From NCBI GenBank assembly GCA_029782215.1, contig JAKOVD010000009.1:1-58282 (forward strand): DNA of 58,282 nucleotides, in the 5' to 3' direction. Below, one piece after another: positions 25,125 to 33,057 of the stretch. A program made the position numbers and the translations under genes. The notes under the pieces were generated by a model. It did not search any database. It had not been told where the DNA came from and worked only from the letters and a program-made list of their open reading frames with translations. Within the stretch, counting starts at the first letter, position 1. Each line of letters begins with the position of its first letter. Origin of the DNA: Chloroflexota bacterium (GTDB lineage Bacteria > Chloroflexota > Anaerolineae > J102).

Positions 25125-26822
25125 CTACCTGGCCACGACCGGCATGTAGGTCCAGGCGCTGGCAAAGAACACTGTGCTGTAGTCTTCGATTCCCAGCGGC
25201 GAGGGAAAGAGGCCGGCGGTAGGACGCCGCATGGCCAGGTAGGATGCTCTGCCGTAGCTCAGCGGCAGCATGGGCAGGGTATCATGGACGCGCACGCTGG
25301 CCCAGCGGTAGATGGCAAGCTCCGCAGCGAAATCGGGGGCTTCGGCGGCGCTCTTCAGATGCTCACACAACTCGTCGTCCGGGGGACCGAAGGTCTGCTT
25401 GCCGTCGCACGTGATGGCCGTCAGAAAGTCGGCCGGATGGGGGTAGTCCACGTTCCATCCCAACAGAAACAGATCCATGCTGCCGCTCCAAACCCTCGTG
25501 AGGAAATCACCGGTCGTGTAGGTGATGATCGGGGCGGTGATGCCGACTTCGGCCAAATCGGCCTGAACGGCATGAGCGATGGCCGCAGGATCGGGCAGGT
25601 AGGGCCGCGGTACGGCGCGGATGCTCAGCGGGAGGGTGATTCCGCCGGCGTGACCGGCCTGCGCCAGCAGGGCTCGCGCCAGCGCCGGATCGTAGCTGTA
25701 GTCCTGAATGCCGGGATCGTTGCCCCAGATGGCTGGCGGCAGCAGTGTCTTCGCCACTTGACTGCCTGCCGGATAGGCGGCGTCGACCAGATGTTGGCGG
25801 TTGATGGCGTGGGCAATCGCCTGCCGGACGCGGACATCATCCAGGGGCGGATGGCTCCGGGTCATGCCCAGGTAGCCTACGTTGACAGCAGAGCGCCAAT
25901 GAACCTCGAGTCCCGGGTCAGCGCCTACGGCAGCCAGGGCGTCTGTATCCAGGTCTCCGCAACTGAGCACAGCGCCGCTCTGCAGGGAGGCCAGGCGTTT
26001 CCCTCCGTCCGGGATGATGCGAAAGGCCAGCGTCTCCAGCCACGGCTGGCGTGGGGATGCCGCCGGGTTTGCCTCCAGGCGGATGATCTCTCCGGGTTTG
26101 CGCTCAATGAATCGGAAGGGACCGCTGCCGACGGGGCGTGTCGTCAGGGTGCCGGCCTGGATCGCCTGCGGGCTGGCGATGGCAAGCGCCGCCATCCCCA
26201 GCAACGAGGGCAACTGGTTGGCCGGCTGCCGCAGCGTAATCCGTACTTGGGTTTCATTCAAGGCGCCGATGTCCGCGATCAGCGACGCGGGGTCGCCCTT
26301 GAAACCGCCGAAGAGCACAGCGAAGTAGTCGAAGCTGCCGCTGTGGGCAGGATGGGCGGGATCCCACCAGCGCTCAATGTTGTAGACCACCGCCTCTGCG
26401 TCGACCGCCGTGCCATCGTGGAACCTGGCGTCTGGCCGCAAGTTGAACGTCCAGGTCAGGTGGTCTTCGGAGACCGTCCAGCTCTCGGCCAGGCCCGGCG
26501 CCGGCGCCATGTCGGCGCGTCGAAAAGTAACCAAGGTTTCGAAGATCTGGCTTGTCACCAGCAGAGTATTGCTGTCGGTCGTCAGAGCCGGATCAAGTCC
26601 TTCGACATCGGCGCCCAGGGCCACGGTGAACGCGCGCGTCGCCGCCACCGTTGCCCCAGGCGCTGCCAACGCCGTATCGGGAAGCGCCCTGGCGGCGCCT
26701 GGCGCCACCGGCTGCGCCGCGACGACCATGCAGCAGGCTGCCATCAGCGCCAGCGCCACCACCGGCGCGATGGCCCAACGCCTCCCCAACCGGTTCCACG
26801 CCGGCAGGTGATTGGATGTCAT
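25125..26822 (-). CDS. ABC transporter substrate-binding protein, family 5
   Basis: A 565-residue exported protein with a long signal region (basic RLGRRW, then VVALALMAACCMVVAAQ). It has the family 5 (DppA/OppA/NikA) pattern: LDPALTTDSNTLLVTSQIFETLVTF near the start, PGLAESWTVSEDHLTWTFNLRPDARFHDGT at about 110-140, and VRQAIAHAINRQHLV at about 340. It should bind peptides, nickel or similar ligands outside the membrane. No permease or ATPase genes are next to it. The proteins downstream (methyltransferase, SdpI-like, Vat-like) do not point to a ligand. The two Cys in the signal region could allow lipid attachment, but no good lipobox is seen. Confidence 0.9.
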   Translation of the reverse strand: MTSNHLPAWNRLGRRWAIAPVVALALMAACCMVVAAQPVAPGAARALPDTALAAPGATVAATRAFTVALGADVEGLDPALTTDSNTLLVTSQIFETLVTFRRADMAPAPGLAESWTVSEDHLTWTFNLRPDARFHDGTAVDAEAVVYNIERWWDPAHPAHSGSFDYFAVLFGGFKGDPASLIADIGALNETQVRITLRQPANQLPSLLGMAALAIASPQAIQAGTLTTRPVGSGPFRFIERKPGEIIRLEANPAASPRQPWLETLAFRIIPDGGKRLASLQSGAVLSCGDLDTDALAAVGADPGLEVHWRSAVNVGYLGMTRSHPPLDDVRVRQAIAHAINRQHLVDAAYPAGSQVAKTLLPPAIWGNDPGIQDYSYDPALARALLAQAGHAGGITLPLSIRAVPRPYLPDPAAIAHAVQADLAEVGITAPIITYTTGDFLTRVWSGSMDLFLLGWNVDYPHPADFLTAITCDGKQTFGPPDDELCEHLKSAAEAPDFAAELAIYRWASVRVHDTLPMLPLSYGRASYLAMRRPTAGLFPSPLGIEDYSTVFFASAWTYMPVVAR

Positions 26823-27084
26823 GTCTCCCTCCGCATTTCTCAGCGTATCAAGACAACAACCGGCAGACGCCCCCCTCTTCGCGAGGGTGGTTCGTCACAA
26901 GTATACTCTGCTCCATTTTTCACAGGCAAACACCAATGCGCTCACGGGTGCGGCTCAAGATCCCGCGTGGCCTTCGAAAGTAGCGCACGGCGGCGCCGTC
27001 TACGACCACTTCACTGCCATCGCCGGCCGTTTGGCAATTGGCCCTGACTTCCGTAAAGTTGCGTAGGATCACCAGCAAGCAGCA

Positions 27085-27133
27085 GAGGACAGAAGACCGA
27101 GGACTGAAGACAGAGAACCGAGAACAGAAACAG
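27085..27133 (+). repeat. Heptamer repeat array A (GARRACN)
   Basis: Seven consecutive 7-base units with the consensus GARRACN; the last unit is off by one base. It is the first of three adjacent arrays in the leader of the EamA gene. Confidence 0.85.
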
Positions 27134-27142
27134 CACAAACCC

Positions 27143-27184
27143 TTACGCATTACGCATCACGCATTACCCATTTCGCACCACGCA
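27143..27184 (+). repeat. Heptamer repeat array B (TTACGCA)
   Basis: Six 7-base units, two identical (TTACGCA) and four differing at one to three positions. The consensus differs from array A but the period is the same. Confidence 0.85.
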
Positions 27185-27191
27185 CCCCATC

Positions 27192-27226
27192 CGCAATTCG
27201 CAATCCGCTCTCCGCAATTCCCCCTT
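27192..27226 (+). repeat. Heptamer repeat array C (CGCAATT)
   Basis: Five 7-base units around CGCAATY; the last is degenerate. It ends one base before the EamA start codon, so the position of a ribosome-binding site is taken up by the array. Confidence 0.75.
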
Positions 27227-27227
27227 C

Positions 27228-28163
27228 ATGTCCTCCCGCCGCCTCGTCGCCGACAGCGCCCTGCTCTTTGTTGCCTTCATCTGGGGCCTGACCTTTGTCA
27301 TGGTTCAGGACGCGGTGCGCGCCTATCCCGTCTTCGCGTTCCTGGCGACAAGGTTCCTGTTTGCCCTGTTGGGCCTGCTTCCGATCATCGTCTGGCGGCG
27401 GAAAGACCTGCGCCCCACCGCCCATGAAAGCAGGCTGTCACGGCAGGTGGCCGCCAGCGTGCTCACAGGGGCGTTTCTCTTTGCCGGCTATAGTTTCCAG
27501 ACGGCGGGGCTTCTCTACACCACGCCGGCGAAAGCGGCGTTCATCACCGGGCTGGGCGTGACCATCGTGCCGCTGCTCAGCATTGCGTTTGGCCTGGAAA
27601 GGCTCAGCCTGCCTGTGCTGGCGGGCGTGGTGCTGGCCGTGGTCGGACTAGGCTTCCTGACCCTCAGCGGCTCGCAGGTCGGCGGCGGCCTCAATTTGGG
27701 CGATCTCCTGGTGCTGGGCTGCGCCATCAGCTTTGCGGCCCAGATTTTCGCCGTCGGGCGTTTCGCTCCCAGGATGAACCCCCTGCTCTTCACGACGGGT
27801 CAGCTTGCCACCGTCATGGCGCTGGCAGGTATGGCCAGCCTGCTGTTCGAACGCGGCGCCCCCTGGCCACCAGCCGGACAGCCGCTGTTCGCGGCGCTGT
27901 TCACGGGGCTGCTGGCGACTGCCCTGGCTTTCGGTGTCCAGACGGCTGCCCAACGTTTCACCACCGCCACGCACACGGCCCTCATCTTCGCGACGGAACC
28001 GGTGTTCGGCGCCCTCGGTTCCTATCTCCTCATTCAAGAGGTTCTCACACCTGCCCAACTCCTGGGTTCGGCCCTGATTCTGTCCGGTATGCTGGCTGCC
28101 GAGATGGGCCAGGGCTTTCTGAGCTGGGGACGCAGGCTGCGGACCGCCAACACCAACGGATGA
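27228..28163 (+). CDS. EamA/DMT-family transporter
   Basis: A 311-residue protein with ten predicted membrane helices in two EamA halves. The first half starts LLFVAFIWGLTFVMVQDAV, and each half carries the usual end of the repeat (PLLSIAFGLERLSLPVLAGVVLAVVGLGFL; EPVFGALGSYLLIQEVLTPAQLLGSALILSGML). It should be an exporter of amino acids or other small metabolites, but substrate prediction is unsafe. The ATG at 27228 is the only reasonable start, because the first helix begins at about residue 8, yet no Shine-Dalgarno sequence precedes it. The fusion enzyme gene follows after only four bases. Confidence 0.9.
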   Translation: MSSRRLVADSALLFVAFIWGLTFVMVQDAVRAYPVFAFLATRFLFALLGLLPIIVWRRKDLRPTAHESRLSRQVAASVLTGAFLFAGYSFQTAGLLYTTPAKAAFITGLGVTIVPLLSIAFGLERLSLPVLAGVVLAVVGLGFLTLSGSQVGGGLNLGDLLVLGCAISFAAQIFAVGRFAPRMNPLLFTTGQLATVMALAGMASLLFERGAPWPPAGQPLFAALFTGLLATALAFGVQTAAQRFTTATHTALIFATEPVFGALGSYLLIQEVLTPAQLLGSALILSGMLAAEMGQGFLSWGRRLRTANTNG

Positions 28164-28167
28164 TCCT

Positions 28168-29310
28168 ATGACCAGCAAAGTCTTTGTCAGCGGCTGTTAC
28201 GATATGCTGCACAGCGGCCACGTCGCCTTCTTCCAGGAGGCAGCCCGCTATGGCGATCTCTACGTGGCCGTAGGCTCCGACCGGACGGTCTACGATCTGA
28301 AAGGGCGTCTGCCTGTGAACAACGAAGCGGAGCGCCTCTACATGGTCCAGTCGGTGTCCTGCGTCAAGCAGGCCTTCGTCTCCCAGGGTTCGGGGATGCT
28401 CGACTTTGCCGGTGAGCTGGAAGCGCTCCGGCCCGGCTACTTCGTGGTCAACGAGGACGGCAACACGCCGGATAAAGAAGAGCTGTGCCGCGCCCTCGGC
28501 GTCGAGTATGTCATCCTCAAGCGCGAACCGCATGCCGGGCTCACGCCCCGTTCGACCACCGCCCTGCGGCAGATCCAGCAGATGCCCTACCGCATCGACC
28601 TGGCCGGCGGCTGGCTCGACCAGCCCTGGGTTTCCAGGTTCTACCCCGGCCCTGTCCTGACCATCTCCCTGGAACCGACCCTCGAGTTCAATGAGCGGTC
28701 CGGCATGGCCACCAGCACCCGGCGCACGGCCATCAAGCTCTGGGACTCGAAGCTGCCGGTCGGCGACCCCGAGAAACTGGCCTACATCCTCTTCTGCTGC
28801 GACAACCCACCCGGCACCACCGAGATCTCCGGCTCCCAGGATGCCATCGGCCTGGTCTTTCCTGGCCTGGCCCGCGCCCAGTTCGAGGGCGGCTACTGGC
28901 CGACGCGCATCGACCACGTCCTCAGCGAACCCATCCTGCAGTTCCTTGAGAACGCTCTCTACCTGATCCCCCTCGGTCCGCGCGAGACGGGCTTCGACGT
29001 GCTGAGCAACACCCGCATCGATCACGCGGGCGCCAAGGCCCTATCCGACGCTGCCGATGCCTGCTGGGACGCCATCCTCCGGCAGGATATCGTTGGCATG
29101 GGTCACTCCATGCGCGCCTCCTTCGAAGCGCAGATCGCCATGTTCCCGCACATGATCGTCCCCTCGGTGCCCCGGCTCATCGAGCGCTACCACGGTGAGG
29201 CGCTGGGGTGGAAGGTGTCGGGGGCAGGAGGAGGGGGCTATCTGATCCTCACGTCGGATCGGCCCATTGAGAACGGCATCCGCATCCTGATTCGCCGGCA
29301 CGATGATTGA
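28168..29310 (+). CDS. Cytidylyltransferase / GHMP-kinase-like fusion protein
   Basis: Residues 1-130 are a nucleotidyltransferase of the glycerol-3-phosphate cytidylyltransferase type: VSGCYDMLHSGHVAFFQEA contains the HxGH site, and TPRSTTALRQ matches the ISxTxLR end motif. Residues about 140-380 resemble a GHMP kinase: YRIDLAGGWLDQP at the start, GSQDAIGLVFPG in the middle and KVSGAGGGGYLIL at the end. The Gly/Ser-rich ATP-binding motif (PxxxGLGSSA) is not visible. The kinase half is also shorter than usual, so it may be a binding domain or use another ATP site. Activation of a sugar or sugar alcohol phosphate fits, followed by the HAD phosphatase that overlaps its end by eight bases. Confidence 0.75.
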   Translation: MTSKVFVSGCYDMLHSGHVAFFQEAARYGDLYVAVGSDRTVYDLKGRLPVNNEAERLYMVQSVSCVKQAFVSQGSGMLDFAGELEALRPGYFVVNEDGNTPDKEELCRALGVEYVILKREPHAGLTPRSTTALRQIQQMPYRIDLAGGWLDQPWVSRFYPGPVLTISLEPTLEFNERSGMATSTRRTAIKLWDSKLPVGDPEKLAYILFCCDNPPGTTEISGSQDAIGLVFPGLARAQFEGGYWPTRIDHVLSEPILQFLENALYLIPLGPRETGFDVLSNTRIDHAGAKALSDAADACWDAILRQDIVGMGHSMRASFEAQIAMFPHMIVPSVPRLIERYHGEALGWKVSGAGGGGYLILTSDRPIENGIRILIRRHDD

Positions 29311-30109
29311 GCTGCGCCCGCCCACCCGGCTCTATGACGGCTATGTCTTCGATCTCGACGGCACCGTCTACCTGGGCGACGACCTGCTGCCCGGCGCCGC
29401 CGAGGCGGTGACTGCGCTGCGGGCCGCGGGCAAGGGCACCGTCTTCCTCTCCAATAACCCCACCGTCACGCCTGCGGAGGCTGCGGCCAGGCTCACCCGG
29501 CTGGGCCTGCCCACGCCCACCGAAAGCGTGATCAACTCGACGCTCGTCCTGGTCGGCTTTCTCCAACGCGTGATGCCCGGCGCCCGGCTCTTCGCGATCG
29601 GCGAGGCGCCCCTGAACAGGGCGCTCGTGGAAGCGGGCTTCATCCTCACGGACAACCCGGAGGCAGTCGATGCCGTCATTGCCTCCTTCGACCGCACGTT
29701 CACCTACGCCAAGCTCCAGACGGCGTTCGACGCATTGCGGGCCGGCGCTCGCTTCTTCGCCACCAACAATGACCGCTACTGCCCGGTGCCGGGCGGCGGG
29801 CAGCCCGATGCCGCTGCCATCATCGCCGCCCTCGAGGCCTGCACCGGTGTGCACGTCGAGGCCGTGCTGGGCAAGCCTTCGGTGCACATGGCCGCCGCCG
29901 CGCTGGTGGCGCTGCAGCTTCCGCCCGGCAAGTGCCTGATGACCGGCGACCGCCTCGAAACCGACGTGCTTCTGGGTCTGAACTCAGGGATGGACGCCGC
30001 TCTGACCCTGACCGGGGCCACGCCCGCCGCCGCCGTCGCCGTCTCCCGTATCCAGCCGACCTATCTGATCAGCAACCTAGGAGACCTGGTGCGCGTGGCA
30101 GCCCCCTAG
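29303..30109 (+). CDS. HAD-IIA (NagD-like) phosphatase
   Basis: The 268-residue enzyme has the HAD motifs in order: motif I FDLDGTVYLGD (residues 16-26, two catalytic Asp), motif II FLSNNPT (about 48-54), Lys in GKPSVHM (about 193) and motif III MTGDRLETDVLLGLNSGM (about 213-230). The large C2a cap insert places it with NagD and the phosphoglycolate/p-nitrophenyl phosphatases. It removes phosphate from a small substrate. It overlaps the fusion enzyme gene in ATGATTGA, so the two are translated together and may act in the same pathway. Confidence 0.92.
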   Translation: MIELRPPTRLYDGYVFDLDGTVYLGDDLLPGAAEAVTALRAAGKGTVFLSNNPTVTPAEAAARLTRLGLPTPTESVINSTLVLVGFLQRVMPGARLFAIGEAPLNRALVEAGFILTDNPEAVDAVIASFDRTFTYAKLQTAFDALRAGARFFATNNDRYCPVPGGGQPDAAAIIAALEACTGVHVEAVLGKPSVHMAAAALVALQLPPGKCLMTGDRLETDVLLGLNSGMDAALTLTGATPAAAVAVSRIQPTYLISNLGDLVRVAAP

Positions 30110-30133
30110 CGGCGCCGCCCTTGCCCCGGCACC

Positions 30134-30796
30134 TCAGCCCTCCGAAGTCGATGCGCCAAGTCCGGCCGCCCTGGCCGCCAGCATCGCCTCGGTGCGGTCG
30201 GCCACCTGGAGCTTGTCGAGGATCGTCGAGACGTAGTTGCGCACAGTCTTGGGGCTGAGCACCAGCTTGTCGGCGATCTCGGCGTTGGTGTAGCGCTGGG
30301 CGATGAGCTGGAGGATTTCATACTCCCTGTCCGTCAGCTCGGGGAACAGGTGCGCGGGCGACGTGGAGCGGATACGGCCGAAGTAGCTGACCATCCGCTG
30401 GGCGATGCCCGGCCCGAAGATCGCTTCGCCGTTGGCCACAGCAGTCACCGCCCGCAGGATTTCGGCCTGGCGCGCACCCTTGAGCAGGTAGCCGGAGGCG
30501 CCCGCCCGCACGGCCGCGAACACCGAATCGTCGTCCTCCAACATGGTCAGCATCAGGACCTTAACGCCCGGGTTGGCGACGGCGATGCGCCGGGTGGCTT
30601 CGATGCCGTTGATGCCCGGCATGCGGATGTCCATGAGCACCACATCCGGCTGCGCTGCCTGCGCCAGGGCGATGGCTTGTTCGCCCGTGGCAGCCTCCCC
30701 CACAACCTCGATCTCCGGGACGGATTCCAACAACACGCGCAGACCATCACGGAACAGGGGGTGGTCGTCGGCGATGAGAACGCGCTTGCCGGTCAT
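30134..30796 (-). CDS. NarL-type response regulator
   Basis: The 220-residue regulator has a receiver domain (residues about 4-120) with the acidic pocket DDHP, the phosphorylation Asp in VLMDIRMPG (about 55) and Lys in YLLKGA. The C-terminal LuxR-type helix-turn-helix follows: LTDREYEILQLIAQRYTNAEIADKLVLSPKTVRNYVSTILDKL. Its ATG shares four bases (ATGA) with the stop of the histidine kinase, so the pair is a coupled two-component system. The targets are unknown; the surface-protein genes upstream in the same block are candidates. It is convergent with the HAD gene. Confidence 0.95.
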   Translation of the reverse strand: MTGKRVLIADDHPLFRDGLRVLLESVPEIEVVGEAATGEQAIALAQAAQPDVVLMDIRMPGINGIEATRRIAVANPGVKVLMLTMLEDDDSVFAAVRAGASGYLLKGARQAEILRAVTAVANGEAIFGPGIAQRMVSYFGRIRSTSPAHLFPELTDREYEILQLIAQRYTNAEIADKLVLSPKTVRNYVSTILDKLQVADRTEAMLAARAAGLGASTSEG

Positions 30797-33057
30797 GCCG
30801 TTCCCTGCCCGCCGGGTTCCGCATGCGGAACAAGCATGCCGGCGGAGCCGTCCGCTTCAGGTTCGACCGGAATGCGCGCCTCGACGCACACGCCGCCGCT
30901 GGCGTTGTTGACGACGGTACACACGCCGCCCAGCTCCTCCGCCCGTTCCCGCATGGAATAGAGGCCCACGCCCGGCTGGGCGCCTTGCGCCAGACCGCGG
31001 CCGTCGTCGCATACGTCGAGCACGAGGAGGTCGCCCTCCATGCCCAGCCGCACGGTGCATAGGTGCGCCCGCGCATGGCGGGCGGCGTTGGTGATGGCCT
31101 CCAGGGCGATGCGGTAGGCTGCCACCTCAACGGCCGCCGGCAGCGGCGGCAGCGGCTGTCTGAGCTCCACCATCACGCACGCTCCCTCCTGGCGGGAAGC
31201 AAACTGCTGCAGGCTGCCCACCAGGCCCAGCTCGTCCAGCGCCGGCGGCCGCAGGTCGTAGACAAGGCGCCTGACCTCGCTCACCGTGTCTTCAAGTTGA
31301 TCGGAGGTCGCGGCCAGGAGGGTCTGGGCGCGATCCGGGTTGGAAGCAAGGAGGTTGCGGGCGGCATCGAGCCGCAGGGTCAGACTGGCAAGCGTCGGGC
31401 CCAACCCATCGTGCAGGTCCCGGTGCAGGCGGCGCCGTTCCTCCTCGCGCGCCGTCACCAGGCGCTCGCGGGCATGGCGCAGCTCGGCGTTGGCCTGCTG
31501 CAGGTCAGCGGTCAGACGCAAGGCGTAGACGGCGATGCCCGCCTGGCGCGCCAGGTCGTCGAGCAGGCGCCGGTCGGCGCCGCCGAAAGGAGCGTTAGCC
31601 GCCCGCGGCGCCAGGTTGAGCTGACCGACGGTCTCACCCTGGTAGAGCAAAGGAATCGTTTGCAGGCTGCGGCCGCTGCGCTCGCCATAGGCGGCCACCG
31701 GCACGAGCCACTCGCCCTGCCGCATGTCCAGGGAAGCATAGGGGAGCTTGAGCGCCTGCGCCACGGTGGTCACCAGGGCCGCAGCGGCCGCCTCCGGCGC
31801 CAGGGTGGCTTCGAGCCGGCGCCCCAGGCGGGAGAGCACGGCATAGGGATCGTCGCGCTCGCCGTACATCAGGCGGTTAACGCCGCGCTGTACCCAGACG
31901 CGCAGGGGTTGGAGCGCCACCGCCACCACCCCGGTGGCCGCAAGGGCAAAGACCAGCGAGCCTTCAGCGCGAAACCAGGCGCCAATGTAGGTGACGATCA
32001 GGATGTAGGCGGCAATGACAAACAGGGTGAGGACGCCGTAGACCAGCGCCCTGTTGATGAGCAGGTCGATATCGAACAGGCGGTAGCGCAAGACGGCGAT
32101 ACTCAGGCAGACGGGAAACATTGCCAGCGAGACCGTCATCAGCAGGGGCCGGATGACCAGGTAGCTCAAACCGTTCAGCCCGCCGGGCAGAAAGGCGCTC
32201 TGGCCCCAGGCCAGCCAGCCGTAGTAGAGCATCATCCCAAAAACCGCCATGACTAACCCCAGCCCCACCCACTTGAGTTGCTGGCGCTGCACCGGGTCCT
32301 GGGTGCGGCGCAACCGGTATCCCTGGGCAAAGATGCCCGTGGCAAACCAGGCCACTCCAAAGGCCAACGATGCCTCCGGTGTTCGCCGCCAGGTGGGACC
32401 GTCGAGCGGGTTAAAAGGCACGGTTGGAATGAAGGCGCACAGGCTGACGTAGACGATCCAGGCCGCCGCCAGCCAGCGCGTCCAGGAAGGCACGAAACGG
32501 CCGTCAGGGAAGATGTAGAGCAGCACCAACGCGCCCGCCATCTCCATGGCCCGCAGCGCCCACACCGGCGCGTGCAGCCAGGGCAGGCTGGCCTTCTGCA
32601 AAGGGCTGATCAGGGCATCGCTCATCCCCGTTTCGGCGGCGCCGATCGCTGCCAAAGTCATGGCCAGGAAGAGTACCATGGGACTGTCGGGGCGCCGCCA
32701 GATCAGGACCGCCGCGCAGGCAAAAAAGACCAGGGCTAGAACGATCTCGCCGCCCGTGAGGATCATCACGGCAGCAGCAGGGGACAAACGCTGGCCAAAG
32801 TCCGTGGTCATCCGGCTCAGCTCTTCAACCCGCGCCGGAACGCCCAGCAGCGACACCAGGACTGCCGTCGCCAGCGCCGCAATGCTCAGCAGGTACAGCG
32901 CCTGCACGCCGCGCCGGTACAGCGTGATCCGCTGCTCGTTTTGTATCCAGGGAATGCCGCGCGCCACAGCCATATGTTGGCATACAGGTCGTTGTTCGCC
33001 AAGCGCGGGCGAGAGCAGGACGTGTCGCCCGTCAGTAGACGACGATAAAGAAGTCAT
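30793..33057 (-). CDS. Membrane sensor histidine kinase (HisKA_3/HATPase, GAF)
   Basis: A 754-residue sensor. The N-terminal half has about nine membrane helices (residues about 50-360), ending VTYIGAWFRAEGSLVFALAATGVVAVALQPLRVWVQRGVNRLMYG. A GAF-like domain follows at about 390-520. The HisKA_3 dimerisation helix EERRRLHRDLHDGLGPTLASL carries the phospho-acceptor His (HRDLHDG), and the HATPase domain shows ALEAITNAARHA (N box) and DDGRGL...GVGLYSMRERAEELGG (G boxes). It phosphorylates the NarL-type partner that overlaps it by ATGA. Its annotated start lies 26 bases inside the end of the GVxG surface-protein gene; an ATG at 32973 is an alternative. Neither start has a good ribosome-binding site, which suggests coupling. 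The signal is not known. Confidence 0.9.
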   Translation of the reverse strand: MTSLSSSTDGRHVLLSPALGEQRPVCQHMAVARGIPWIQNEQRITLYRRGVQALYLLSIAALATAVLVSLLGVPARVEELSRMTTDFGQRLSPAAAVMILTGGEIVLALVFFACAAVLIWRRPDSPMVLFLAMTLAAIGAAETGMSDALISPLQKASLPWLHAPVWALRAMEMAGALVLLYIFPDGRFVPSWTRWLAAAWIVYVSLCAFIPTVPFNPLDGPTWRRTPEASLAFGVAWFATGIFAQGYRLRRTQDPVQRQQLKWVGLGLVMAVFGMMLYYGWLAWGQSAFLPGGLNGLSYLVIRPLLMTVSLAMFPVCLSIAVLRYRLFDIDLLINRALVYGVLTLFVIAAYILIVTYIGAWFRAEGSLVFALAATGVVAVALQPLRVWVQRGVNRLMYGERDDPYAVLSRLGRRLEATLAPEAAAAALVTTVAQALKLPYASLDMRQGEWLVPVAAYGERSGRSLQTIPLLYQGETVGQLNLAPRAANAPFGGADRRLLDDLARQAGIAVYALRLTADLQQANAELRHARERLVTAREEERRRLHRDLHDGLGPTLASLTLRLDAARNLLASNPDRAQTLLAATSDQLEDTVSEVRRLVYDLRPPALDELGLVGSLQQFASRQEGACVMVELRQPLPPLPAAVEVAAYRIALEAITNAARHARAHLCTVRLGMEGDLLVLDVCDDGRGLAQGAQPGVGLYSMRERAEELGGVCTVVNNASGGVCVEARIPVEPEADGSAGMLVPHAEPGGQGTA

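Larger units (their letters stand above)
26823..27227. other. Intergenic region between divergent genes
   Basis: The first half (26823-27084) holds no gene I can support; it must contain the promoter of the minus-strand binding protein. The second half consists almost entirely of three 7-base repeat arrays that run into the start of the EamA gene and are listed separately. Confidence 0.6.

Noticed and set aside
24936..27047. Open frame of about 700 codons on the plus strand
   Set aside because: It is antisense to the clear family 5 binding protein and methyltransferase genes; the sequence is Gly, Arg and His-rich without recognisable domains.
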